Source: Brugia malayi
Taxonomy: Eukaryota; Nematoda; Chromadorea; Rhabditida; Onchocercidae
NCBI RefSeq assembly: GCF_000002995.4
Contig: NW_025062475.1
Coordinates: 8,622,187 to 8,686,186 of the forward strand
DNA: 64,000 nt
Reading direction: 5' to 3'
Made by a program: the position numbers and the translations under genes. Within the stretch, counting starts at the first letter, position 1, and every line of letters begins with the position of its first letter. The notes beneath the pieces were generated by a model. That model had not been told where the DNA came from, ran no database searches, and worked only from the letters and a program-made list of their open reading frames with translations. Of this stretch, positions 1 to 11,352 are shown one piece after another.

Positions 1-2541
1 CAAGAAAAACTTGAAAGCTTAGTAATACGTTGGAGATTAGTACCATTTGTGTAAGTACAATATAAATTGTATAATTGTTCTGTGAAATTTGGATTACTTC
101 AATCCGCATTCTGTTCTAACAAAAGAAATTTAAATGAAAAAACTGTCACTGTTCTTCTTATGATATCATCCATGTCATAAAAATTTCTCAGTCGAAGTTT
201 TACATTAAATTTCTCCTGTCTTCCCCTTTGAGAGTGTCGCGATACTTCAATATCTAAATAAAAGTATAAAATAAATTTATAAAAAAAGAATTAATCATTC
301 AAATTGCAAATAAATAAATATTGCATGTTATCCTCATATTCATTTCTTATGCTTTTTTTTTGTTATCTTATTTTACCAAATCCGCACGCTAATTTTCCGA
401 TTTGATCTTGTTACAATCATTACGGTGTAATTGAATTTTTACGATTTCTTTATTAGATAACAATAGTGTTATATTGTGCATTAATTGAACTGCCTAAGCC
501 TTTAAATTCCTGTTTGTTCCTGATCTTCAACGAAACCTTCCAAGACAAAAAAATTCACGACAGTCTCCCCAAGAGTAAATATAAATGGCGATGTTCTCAA
601 TTCACAAAGAGAAACAAAGACAGAACAAAAACTAAGCGAGTGGACCTTATCACAAAATAGTATCTTTAGCGAGAATTGGGACGTCTAACTTCTTGAATCA
701 AATTGAGCTTTCACATGCTCGAGAACCCTCCTTGTTTGTAATTGTAGTTGGTACAGATGAATGCATTCATTGAAAGGTCTATTGCAACGATTTTATTCGC
801 TAGCAACCACAATACAAATCTATACTGAGAATGTGCTTAAATATGTTTCTAGTATTTGCATTTAAAAGATTTAGATGTACTGAAGATAAAGGGTTTAAAT
901 CCTTATATAATGGACATTGACTTAATAATTACAGTAAGTAAAGAGTTATCAAATGATCTTTACTCTTTATATAACAAAAGATGGATTTTAATATTGTCAG
1001 TTTCTCATGAGAATGACTATTAGACTAGAAAAGCTTTACAGTATTTCGACATTGGAAGTGAAATTGACTTGGAACACAAGAGTGATTTTTAACATATTAA
1101 ACAATGTTCCTTTGTTAACGATTGAAAAATTCTAGATATAATGGGAAGATGAGTATTGGATAGATAATTGCTTACATGAGATGCAATTTGAAACAGTAAT
1201 ATATTTCTTTAAAGACGGTCCAATTAAGATTAATTTTAGTATTATGCAATTTTGTTTGACATATTTGACTTAGACAAAAGAGTAATTTTTAAAATATTTC
1301 GAGTTTCGCAACAGTGTTCAAACTTGTGTCTTGCAGATAATTTCTTCGACTCCTTGTCAATTCCATAGCAGATTAAATCTATTGTGTGCCACCTGATCCG
1401 TTTCACTTCTAAGATGCAAAAGTGGCGAAATTCACAAATTTTTGAAAATGAAATCACGGCAATATCGAGTGAACTAAGTTGATTAGAAGCCTAACTACCT
1501 ATTTCAACTTTAAGTAGTTGTTTCCACACTATAAACAAAATTATCAGTAGGAATGATAAGGAAAGAGAGATAATTAGATAAGTGGAAACAGAATAAGAGT
1601 AGAAAGAAATGAGCATAAAAAATGAGTGCATCTCATCATGTTTGTTTTTTGAATATGATCGGAACAACCTTGTTTTCTTATAATTGATGCCGCAAATTGG
1701 TGTCCGTCCTTGCTGAATATGCACTACATTGAACATCGCTACACAAAAATCCACATTAATTTTTCCTCGGGAATATATTTATTTCTCCTGCTCGGAACCA
1801 TATATAATTCATTTTAATAAAAAATGTACAAGTTCATGAAGACACGGGGACATTACGTCACGCAAGTAAATTGATTTATGTAGATTTGTGTTATGGTTTT
1901 TTTCGGATACTCTAAATATAAATTAACGAATTGAGGCTCATTAAATCGAAAAGAATTTTAATTTATAAAAATTTTAGTTTCATTTTCTCCCTAAAGAAAA
2001 AGATTTTAGATTATGTAGATGAGGTATATCATACCGAAGATCCCAACCATACTATATTGAGGCGAAAGATTTCTGGGGTGGTATTAAGAAAGATAGATTC
2101 ACATGCCGATTAGAAGTTGCCAACAAATCCACAAATGACGCATACAGAGATTATGATATGGAAAAGAAACTGAAATAATAGTTTGTGGGAGTGAGTTAAA
2201 AAAACAAAAAAAACAGAAGCCCAAATCCATTATATAACCCGATAACTTTTTAATTTAATTCAAACATAAAATAATTCTAATATTAATAATATTAGATGAA
2301 TTGGCGAAAAATTATGAATTATGTAGATTGGTTGAAATATCGATGAAGGTGGAGAGACTCACGGGGAAACTAGACAGGATGAACGGACATTTCTTGATAG
2401 AAGAATCTTCTTAACACAGTTTCAACTATTTTCATCATAAATCTTAAAAAGAAACTAAAATATTTGTCTTTTCTTCAGACTCCACATCTTTAATTTTTGT
2501 TCAGAAACTTTGAATTCACAAATATTTTTAACGTTTTCTAT
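1..2541. other. Gene-free region downstream of the prolyl 4-hydroxylase gene
   Basis: I see no convincing gene here. The longest open frames (466-660 plus strand, 1491-1754 minus, 1931-2113 plus) look like neither known domains nor spliced exons. The region is AT-rich and contains one copy of a diverged segmental duplication. Blocks around 540-660, 1456-1725 and 1915-2020 recur in the same order at about 9485-9625, 9735-9995 and 10177-10290. The 1491-1754 frame is matched almost residue for residue by the frame at 9771-10034. That reflects the shared repeat DNA and is not, by itself, evidence of a gene. Confidence 0.6.
1456..1725 (+). repeat. Copy A of a long direct repeat flanking the hydroxylase gene
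   Basis: About 240-270 bp are nearly identical to 9735-9995 in the same orientation, including a long stretch with only a few substitutions from about 1476 to 1710. Similarity continues more weakly on both sides, from about 540 to 2020, in the same order as 9485 to 10290, with large insertions or deletions between blocks. I recognise no transposase and no clean terminal repeats, so this could be a segmental duplication or two copies of an unclassified dispersed repeat. Confidence 0.85.
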
Positions 2542-5500
2542 TCATTTTCTAGCTTTCTCTGATCTGATATTTAAGTGACGCTTCGGCTCGGGAGCTCCTA
2601 AATCACCCACGTATCGTTCCTGATCCAGTTGATTTAAACCACATGGTCGACGCCATTCCTGCCCACTTTCATGAAACCATTTGTTCGCTGTCCACTTTGT
2701 TCCAGTCAATACCGGACATGCAGCATGGTAAGAACGCATGTCTACTGCACCGCTACGCATTAAATTATACCAAAACAGTGCTGCATTCTGCAAAAAGCAC
2801 AATAATATATTAATTGGTATATTGAATTTCAAGAATGACAAAAGCGTTTTAAAACTGTGACAATTTTTGCAGTACTTTTAATAAACCTAAAAAGTTTCGG
2901 ACCAGACAATAAAGACGTACTTCGATTGATTCTATCTATTTGCTGCTAAATTTTTTTTTTTTATAGGTCTGCTATAGGAAAACATTGCAATAATAATAAA
3001 GTTGAAACTAATAAATTAAATATAAACTTTAAAAGCTATCACAAAAGCATAAGAGCATCTATCTGACTGGCGGTACTTAATATCTAACAACTTACCTTGG
3101 TACATGATACAGAAGTTTTCAAATCGATGAATACTGTCCCACCTCCGATTTCCGGTTCAGTCATCTGTAAAATCATTGTTTTTGCATTACTATTGTTTGC
3201 ACAACTATTTTCAAAGCAATAAAAAAAAAAAAAAAAAAAAAAAAACAATTCATAAATGAAATAGAAGTAGGTAAAACAAATGAAAACAATTTTCTCCACA
3301 ACTATTCTCAAAGTAACAATGAAATAGAAATAAATGAATACATAAATCAAAATTGTGGCTATTCGATTTCCATTTTTTGTTTTTTCGAAGACATTTTCTC
3401 TCTGAAATTATCACACTGTCATTAGCATGTGAATTAATTAAGAATACCAGTTTAATACTGCGCGCAATAACAATTAAAAGTATTTGTTTTCGTGCATTGT
3501 ATCATTTCCGCTAATCTAATTTCTAAACTTTCTTATTCGAATTGTATTTCGAATGAGGAACTCAGAAAAACGGCATCAATACATAACAATGTAATAATGA
3601 TAGAACAGTTAGAAAAGATAGAAGTTACCCTTGAACAATCATAATGTGGTTCGTAATGTCCACCGATTCCATAATTTTGAACCTAAAATTTTCCAAATGT
3701 TCAAATAAGCTAAAATTTATAGAATGCATAGTCTGCTGCTGATAAAAATTTAGGTAGTGATATCAATAACCCTTTTAAAAATATCCGTTTGAAACAATAA
3801 ATAGCAGGAAGTGATAATTTTCATGACTCTACCTTGAAATTTAGGAATCTAAAGGAATGACCTGAAGTTCTTCAGCGGTTTCTGTCTCGAGATTTGTTGC
3901 CAAATCAAGACGTTTATTGATGCGTTTAACTACTTCATGTTCTGTCGATCCCAACCAGGAACTAAGTTTGAACTTATTTACCCAGTGAAAATTTATTTAG
4001 ACAAATGATGAAATAAATTTTCTCACTTATTTGAATCAGTTTCAACCAGTCTCACTTATAAACATGATTAAAAAGGAGAAAAAAGAATTGTCATCAAAAA
4101 TATTAAAAAAGTCATCATTAATTAATCAAAAGTGGGACAAAAACGATACGAAACACCTTTCTTTATCTTTGCAGTCTTCTCACAAATTGTAGGAACATAT
4201 TACTGAAGCATTATTGAAGTATGTCAAAATTTATAAAATAGGAATTTTTAAACTCAAGACTGTCTTTGAATATTCCTTATACAAATATAAAACTGTTTCA
4301 AATTTACATCACAACTAAGAAATCATTTATTCAAGATTATTTTGCAACTGTATTTCAGCGTCTAAAATGTTACAGTCTGTTAACAAAGAACTACCAATTT
4401 TAATGTCATAAACCGAAGGGTACTGATCATCGTAGAGGGACAACTTTTTACTTACACTAATTATGCGCTTTTTTATAAGCCAATTCTTGTATAAGCAGTT
4501 AAAATCATTGGCTTGGCTCAGTTTTTGAGTATTTCAAGCTTCGATTCAGTTCATCTCATCGCTCATTCATACTCAATTCATTTTCAATAAAAGGTGATAC
4601 AGCGACAACATATCTCTTTCCTAGCGCAATATTGTGAGACATCGTAAAAGAACAATAAAGCTACTGCTAAGTGTTATGGAGTAACAACTGTAGGAAAAAA
4701 CCGAATTATAATAATATGTTGGGATAAACATGTATTAATCCATAAGATTAAAGATCATCTTAATTGAATATGTTTTAGATCAATATAAGACTGTTTCAAA
4801 TTGTATCTTATGTAAGTAATCATTTATCAACACATCTTCCAGTTGTAGTTAAGCTTATCTGCATTGTTTAAAAATTTTCAATTGTTAACAAAGAGTATGT
4901 GTATTGCTTAATGTGTTGAAAATTACTCCTTTGTTCGGAACCAAATCTACTTGAATGTCAAAATATTGTGGAAGAGTTAAGAGTCATTCTTATCAGCAAC
5001 CGACATAATGTTAAAATCTATTTCTTACTATATAAAGAATGAAGATCGTCTGATGTACGGCTCTTTGCTCACTATAACCATTACTTATAAAATTTTAACC
5101 TTTTATCTATCAGCTTTTTGCTAAAGCTAGTTACAATTCTGTTGCTCTCTCGCACCATTTAATTCGATATATTTAAAAATTCTTTGTTTAAATTTTCCAT
5201 TAATTTATTTCTTCCTTTTCTTTTAACCTTCAAGTTCTAGCAAATTATCAGTATATTGTTGTCTTAGCGAATAAAAGTTATTACAACAAACTCTTTAACA
5301 CATTCGTTTGAGTCAACTCCAAACCATAACCAAGAAAGCTTCTCTAAAAAGAACCTATGATTTCTTGACAACAGAATACATATTACTAAGAAATTTCCTG
5401 ACACAAATTCTGTTTCATCATAAAACTGGGGTAAGCGAAATATTTGAATACTTACCTCTGGCTAGTACGGTAGAAAGCCGTCTCAATATTTCCGGTCACA

Positions 5501-8500
5501 ACATTGTGAACTGTAGCTCGGGCCAACTGAAATCATATATTAGTAATTTTACCAAATACAAAATAACCTAGTCCAGTACATCCCATTCTTCCTTTTCTGA
5601 TCATTGTGAATAAGCATACAGTTATAATATAGACAACTAAACGTGCCTTAGGTACTGCAAGCATTTCAATGATTCGCATCTCTTCATCCGACACAATGTC
5701 ACGGAACAGAACAACCAATGGATTTTGATGGACAATTTCAACTTTGAATGGTGCTAGACGTAAATATGGGCGATCCATTTTATAATAGCAATACAACCGC
5801 GATTGTGCCTTAGTGTTCTGCATGAAATTCAGCCAAAATCAGGACCGCAATCCCGAACAGTTACTGAGCTAGCAGTTTAAAGTTAGCAGCCTTTTTTAAC
5901 AAAACAAATTTAATCCAAATATGAACAGAAGTAAGCTATAGTATCTAGTGATTTCTGACACAAAATCAAGTTGAAAAAATTAAAAAATTAAGTAACAATT
6001 AGTGAACTCAAAAGAATTATTCCTTATATGAGAAAAATAAATAAACGATACGATGGGCACTTCTTGTCGACATAATGCTTCGTATGTGTCCTTCAAGTTA
6101 CTTTTATCTCGTGGATTATTCATCGGTGGAACTTTTCGTCGCATATCAGCACGTCGAATTCCCTCATCTTCCAGCAAATCTTCATACCATCTCACGTTGC
6201 CTTTCGCTCGTGGATGATCCGGATCTGTAGTTGTTTTCTATAAGCACAATAAAACACTTCGTACTAAGCAGGAATTGAAAAATTAATTTATTACTAAATG
6301 ACTTAACTAATATTGCATGTAAAAGTAGAAGTTGAAATCAGCAAAACTTCAGCTTGTCAATATTCAATAAATTGATGAATTTCATAAATTTTCGAAGAGT
6401 GAGACGAAATTCTGAGAAAGCCTTAAAATTTCTCTTCTGATCACTAGATCCCAGTACTGAAGCTAGAGATTTTTTGTGGTAAAAAAGAACTTAATAATAA
6501 ATGACTTACTCATACGATACAATTCATCCGTAAGCAATAAAGCTCGTTTTAGATTACCCTGTTTATACAGTGAGAAGGCCAAGTGATCGAGAATGCTCTC
6601 TAGATTAGCCGTTGGCTTAGTTTCCTTCTGAATACGCTCTCGCGCTTCCTGCATCCAAAGAATGGCATGATAATAGTCATGTTCACTGTATGCTACACGA
6701 CCAATTTCAAAACAATCTTCAGCTGCAACATTCGAAAATTTGATATCCGTGTATTTTCGCTTTTTAACATCTCTCTCTTTTTTCTCTGTTTCTCTCTTTT
6801 CTCTCTTTATTTCTAAGGAAGCAAAAAAGGGAAATATAATCTACCAGCACCTTCTTCGTTCAACATTTTGTTTCAAATCATTTTCGGCGGTCGAAACTAA
6901 CCAGTCAAAGCAACTGTTCGCATTTTAGAATTCAGAATTTTTCCATCAGCAATATCTTTGGTATTCATTTCATATGTGTCTTGTAAACGTAATATACCAA
7001 TTGCTGCACCTGATAGATCCACCTGTGCAATACTTCATAATTTTTTTTATCACAATAATAGCAGTCCAAAAATTGTTTTGTAAAATAAACAGTTCAGATC
7101 TTATTAAACATACATTAATAATAGCTACTTCGACAGCATGAAAGTTATTTAGGAGATTAATCCCATAAGCAAATAGACTCAAATCAGCTCATGTAACAGT
7201 TGAGAGAAGTTGAATAGTAAGAACTAATGCCCAAAACTTTTTGGCCATATTATTTAATTTTATAAATTAAATGCATTTCTGTCCTTCAATTGATATATGA
7301 CATTTACGTTCAACAACAAGGAAGAAGTGCGATTTATTGACTTCAAACAAAATGAAACAAAATTCAAAACGATATTTTCCTTAATCAGCTCTTGTTGAGA
7401 AGAGTAAAGATTATAAAGAGAAGGAAAAACCTCCGTAGGATAGTTGATACGCTTAACAATCCGCTGGTAAGTTACGTTGCGAATGAAATCATCAGCGGAA
7501 TTAGATCGCATAATTTTAATTACTTTGTTCCAGTCTGTTGTCATTCCCTTAATCAACAAGAAGGCATTGATCGGATGTGTTATCGCCTCCTCACCATCTC
7601 GTATAGCTTTATTGTTACTTTTTTGTATTTCTTGAGCAAACCTAAAATTATATCAATAACTTGTGGAGTGACAGCACTGAGTACTGACAGTGCGACAGAA
7701 ACTACTACAGAGGCTTTCAGTTGTTTGCAAAAAGTGCCGTTAATTCAAAAATTGGTCATTAGATTTTCTCTGACAACCACTGAGTTAGTAAAAGGATTCT
7801 GGTGAGAATACAATGGAAACTGATACCAGCAGCCAATTAACATGCAGCTAAAGAAGTTCTTTTCAAGCATGGTGTTTGAAATTATAAAGACCTAGAAGAT
7901 CAAACAGTTTCGACATGTGACCTAAAAGGAATAGAAGCAGTGGTTTTGGTTAGACTACCTTGGAACCAAGTCGAGTAGTTGGAAAGAAAAGCAAACAACA
8001 AAAAGACTGCAACAAGGTCTTTTTGCTCGAATAGTCTCTCTAAATATTTTTAGGAACGACTCTCTAAGTCATTTTTAATGCAGTAGGCACCGGTCTACTT
8101 TTCCTTCCCTCCACTGTATGTTTTTGCTACTTCACTGGATTAGGAGTAAGTTTTGAAAGTTATATATTGCAAGGTATTTTAAATTTGATGAGTTTTACTA
8201 TGCATGATTGTGTTAGCATTAAACGTGGAAAAAAGACAGAGGAGAGGAAGTATTATTCATTTATCGAAAGATTCATTAGTCATTTCGCATTTACGCCTCA
8301 TTGTAATCTGCCAATGTGAGAAGGATTTAAAAAAATCACTATGTTATGACTTTTACGTAAGTTTTACATTGAAATGAAGAACGGAATGCAAAAGTAAGAG
8401 TCAAATTGGGCTTTAAAGAAAGCAAAAGCGCTTACTTTTTCAAATAATCAAGTTTTTCTAACTCTTTTTCCACGTAAGCGTTAATCATTACCGGAATATC

Positions 8501-8602
8501 TCTCTCAGCTCCTATCAATGCTTTCAGAGAGGCAAGGGATGAGAAACTATCGGCAGAAACCGCGATCAATAACAATACATTAAGTATTATCTGGAACATC
8601 AT
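2542..8602 (-). CDS. phy-1: Prolyl 4-hydroxylase alpha subunit, complete, about 12 exons
   Basis: This enzyme hydroxylates prolines of procollagen in the ER lumen using Fe(II), 2-oxoglutarate and ascorbate, normally in complex with protein disulfide isomerase. The start at 8602 (paired Met, then a hydrophobic signal peptide ending near VSADS) lies 4-5 bp after a TTGCAG, as in trans-spliced nematode genes. Exons, in order: 8436-8602, ~7435-7645, ~6898-7022, ~6515-6728, ~6050-6240, ~5641-5822, ~5456-5535, ~3859-3970, ~3629-3683, ~3351-3402, ~3104-3162, 2542-2787. The middle exons give the peptide-substrate domain (AAEDCFEIGRVAYSEHDYYH). The catalytic part shows the iron ligands in GHYEPHYD and SYHAACPVL and, ten residues after that His, the 2-oxoglutarate-binding Lys (GTKW). 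Nematode PHY-1/DPY-18 is the closest family; assignment to PHY-1 rather than another paralogue is an inference. The largest intron, about 3971-5455, carries internal duplications. Confidence 0.93.
4205..4950. repeat. Diverged tandem duplication inside a hydroxylase intron
   Basis: Two stretches in the same intron, about 4205-4440 and 4735-4950, share an ordered series of short matches. These are an ATATAA(A/G)ACTGTTTCAAATT block, then (T)AATCATTTAT, then GTTAACAAAGA. The copies are too diverged to be a recent event, and I see no coding potential in either. Confidence 0.45.
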
Positions 8603-8690
8603 TTTCCTGCAATGCATTATCCATAGCAGCATTACTTTCTGCACTTATGCAATTGCAAGCATATTGCAAGCAATCTTTAAATAATAATTG

Positions 8691-8812
8691 TTATTCACAT
8701 CTTTAAATCTTGATTACCGGATGTGGATATTCAGTGTTAAAGAGTGCGTTACGTAAAATAAAAAAAAAAGTGCGTTACGTTAAGTACAATTATTATTTAA
8801 AGATGTGAATAA
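8691..8812. repeat. Composite inverted element just upstream of the hydroxylase start
   Basis: Two perfect 18-bp inverted arms occur at 8691-8708 and 8795-8812 (TTATTCACATCTTTAAAT and its complement). They enclose a 33-bp segment (8709-8741) that matches 13690-13722 exactly in opposite orientation, plus a 12-bp direct repeat AGTGCGTTACGT at 8743-8754 and 8769-8780. The element begins about 90 bp 5' of the hydroxylase start codon, so it would lie in its promoter. It may be a small foldback element that captured a piece of the neighbouring F-box gene; no known family is recognised. Confidence 0.7.
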
Positions 8813-11352
8813 GAAGGATTACATGACAGGCGAGATTCTAAAGGAAAGTATAATGCAACTTCCGTTGTACATTGCAGTGGAACGAATAAAGCGCTCTTAC
8901 ATGTGATAGTCACTGAATGGTAAACAGCGCTCATTTAGACCCTCAAACTGAATTATCATCAATCTGGTATTGAACACATTAATCTAAATTCCACCATCTT
9001 TCCTTATGCAACAACAATTTTATGACGAAAGACGACGAGCAACATGACTTTTCTCTTCTTGCAGTGCCCAGAAAGCTCAATGGATTTAGAATGACGAGGT
9101 GATTGATATGTTTTGAGAGCAAATAATACAGAGAACGTCTGTGATATAACAGGGAATTGTCATTGATTTGCTTCAATTCAGAACATTAAACAAAACATTA
9201 CGTCTGGCATATTCAGTTTCGATAGGGCTTTACGTAAGCAACAGTAATGTTTCTTAGCTTAGGTAAAATTTGGCCATGTGATCTGTAATACTTTAAAAGT
9301 ATTCGCTGGTTAACACTTCTGTGCTCCAATCAGTCTGCTCTATTCGGTCTTCTGAGATAGTGCTGTATACCAATAAAAAAGTAGTGGTACTTTTGGTCGA
9401 CAAACGAAAATCATAATTTTTCTAGAAGTGAATGGTTGGGGCAGAAAGATGGTTCAATGGTCGTAGAGTGAATAACCTGTTGTCCCTTTAGAAAGAGTAA
9501 ATATAAATGGCCGTGTTGTTGTGCTAATTACCTGATAAAAATGCACTAAATATTCACAAAGAGAAAGAAAAGGAGGACAAATGTTAAATGAGTGGATCTT
9601 ATCACAGAACTATATCCAAACTCTGAGAACTGACGTTTTGCTGATCATATCTTTAACTCCGGTCGTCCATTCCATAGCAGAGCAAATTTATATGTGACAC
9701 CTGATTCATCTGATTTCAACGATGCAAAGTATCACGGGGCAATATCGAGTGAATTAAGTTGATCAGAAGCCTAACTACCTATTTCAACTTTAAGTAGTTG
9801 TTTCCACACTATAAACAAAATTATCAGTAGGAATGATAAGGAAAGAGAGATAATTAGATAAGTGGAAACAGAATAAGAGTAGAAAGAAATGAGCATAAAA
9901 AATGAGTGCATCTCATCATGTTTGTTTTTTGAATATGATCGGAACAACTTTGTTTTCTTATAATTGATGCCGCAAATTGGTGTCCATCCTCGCCGAACTA
10001 TTTCTTCGGGAATATATTTATTTCCTTTTCTCACTATATAACTTAAAATATGGAATGAATTTATTAAAAAAGGACTAGAAACATCACTTTACTCACCGTA
10101 AGTTAATGAATTCCTGCAGATTTGATCCCGAACAAGATAAATTTGTTAATATTACTATTAAATCCATTTGTGTCTTAAATATAAATTAATGAACAATTTG
10201 AGGCTTATTGAGCAGAAAGACGAGTACAGGAAAAATGTAGAACTTTAAGCTCTATTTGATCTCTAGTGGAAAAAGATTTTAGATTATTTAATGAAAATTT
10301 ATTAAAATTGAAGTTTCAATTGGACTTACAATTCAAAGTGAGAAAACTGGTGCTACTAAAATAGAATTTCGCTTTCTTCTAGCCACCATCACAACATTAA
10401 ACAATAACAAGTAAAATAAGTCTTTGAATCGGTGTAAAAAAAGTTTTCGCCTCTTACCATAGAATCTCGTTTTTGTTCAATTTTCATAAAGTCATCATAT
10501 GTTTGCTACTTCCCATTAATCGTATAAATCTTTTTACTTGTCTTTCTTATTAATCGTCTTGTTATTGTCACAGGAACTGTCTTCAAATGTTTGCTGAATT
10601 TTAATATAATTGAGTGTAGCTAAGGTTTATTTAACACACCATTGAAATTTGTACTCAAGTGACGGGGACAATGAGTAGCAAAGCCATTTTGTATTCGTTG
10701 CACAACAATCTTTAGTATAATTCTATGTCATTTTTGGGACAAATTCATTGATAAATCAAACGATATGTTGAATCATATCAATTGCATATCACTTACTTAT
10801 AGTACATGCTCCTTCATTATTTGTAGTTTTCTACATTAAAGCAATTTCTGGCCAATAAATTAGCGGCAGTAGGTAGCTAGAATAGTTAAAAGAGCCAAAC
10901 CTTTTCCTACATGCAAGTCGCTCTAATACTTGTGCAATTGTCTCATTCAAAAAAATACAAGAAATTTTGTTATCCTCTACTTCCGTTGTACAAAATAACA
11001 ACAAAAAATCTGATACTAACGAATAAAACCAAAATTTTAGTTTGAGTGTGTATTTCAGTGTATTTCTGAGTGTACATTTCTGAGAGAACTTTCTTTACTT
11101 AAGAAATATTTTTTTTTTTTTTAATATTATTTTGTAGCAGTATGTGTCACCACTAGAATACAAAAAAATATCTTAGTTGTTTCTGAAAGTCATTTTGTAT
11201 GTCGCACCTGCTGATCCATTCTAAAGGCATCCGAATTTTAAATCGAAATTGCAGTTTGCAAAGAAATAATTAAATGAAAAAGAGAAAAGGATGGCTATTG
11301 CTGTTTGTTAAAAGTATTTGGTAATTTCAAATTTTTATTCCTGTTTTGTATA
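8813..11352. other. Divergent intergenic region between hydroxylase and F-box genes
   Basis: Promoters of two head-to-head genes should lie in this stretch. It holds the second copy of the long direct repeat (about 9735-9995) and its weaker flanks. The remainder is AT-rich sequence with no supported exon. The only longer frame (9771-10034, minus) is the repeat-derived one described for copy A. Confidence 0.55.
9735..9995 (+). repeat. Copy B of the long direct repeat
   Basis: This is a near-identical partner of 1456-1725 in the same orientation. Upstream flank 9485-9625 resembles 560-660, and downstream 10177-10290 resembles 1915-2020, giving a collinear diverged duplication that brackets the hydroxylase gene. 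Copy B is more compact: the blocks that span about 1.5 kb in copy A span about 0.8 kb here. Confidence 0.85.

Noticed and set aside
1491..1754. Membrane-like minus-strand frame shared with 9771-10034
   Set aside because: Similarity extends beyond the frame into flanking DNA, so it reflects a DNA repeat. Hydrophobic runs come from A/T-rich codons, and no start or splice context supports a gene.
7392..7805. 137-residue plus-strand open frame
   Set aside because: Antisense to the second exon of the hydroxylase, which is well supported by phase and family similarity.
9430..9500. Possible tRNA-like A box (GGTTCAATGGTCG)
   Set aside because: I could not find a matching T-arm and acceptor pairing at tRNA spacing.
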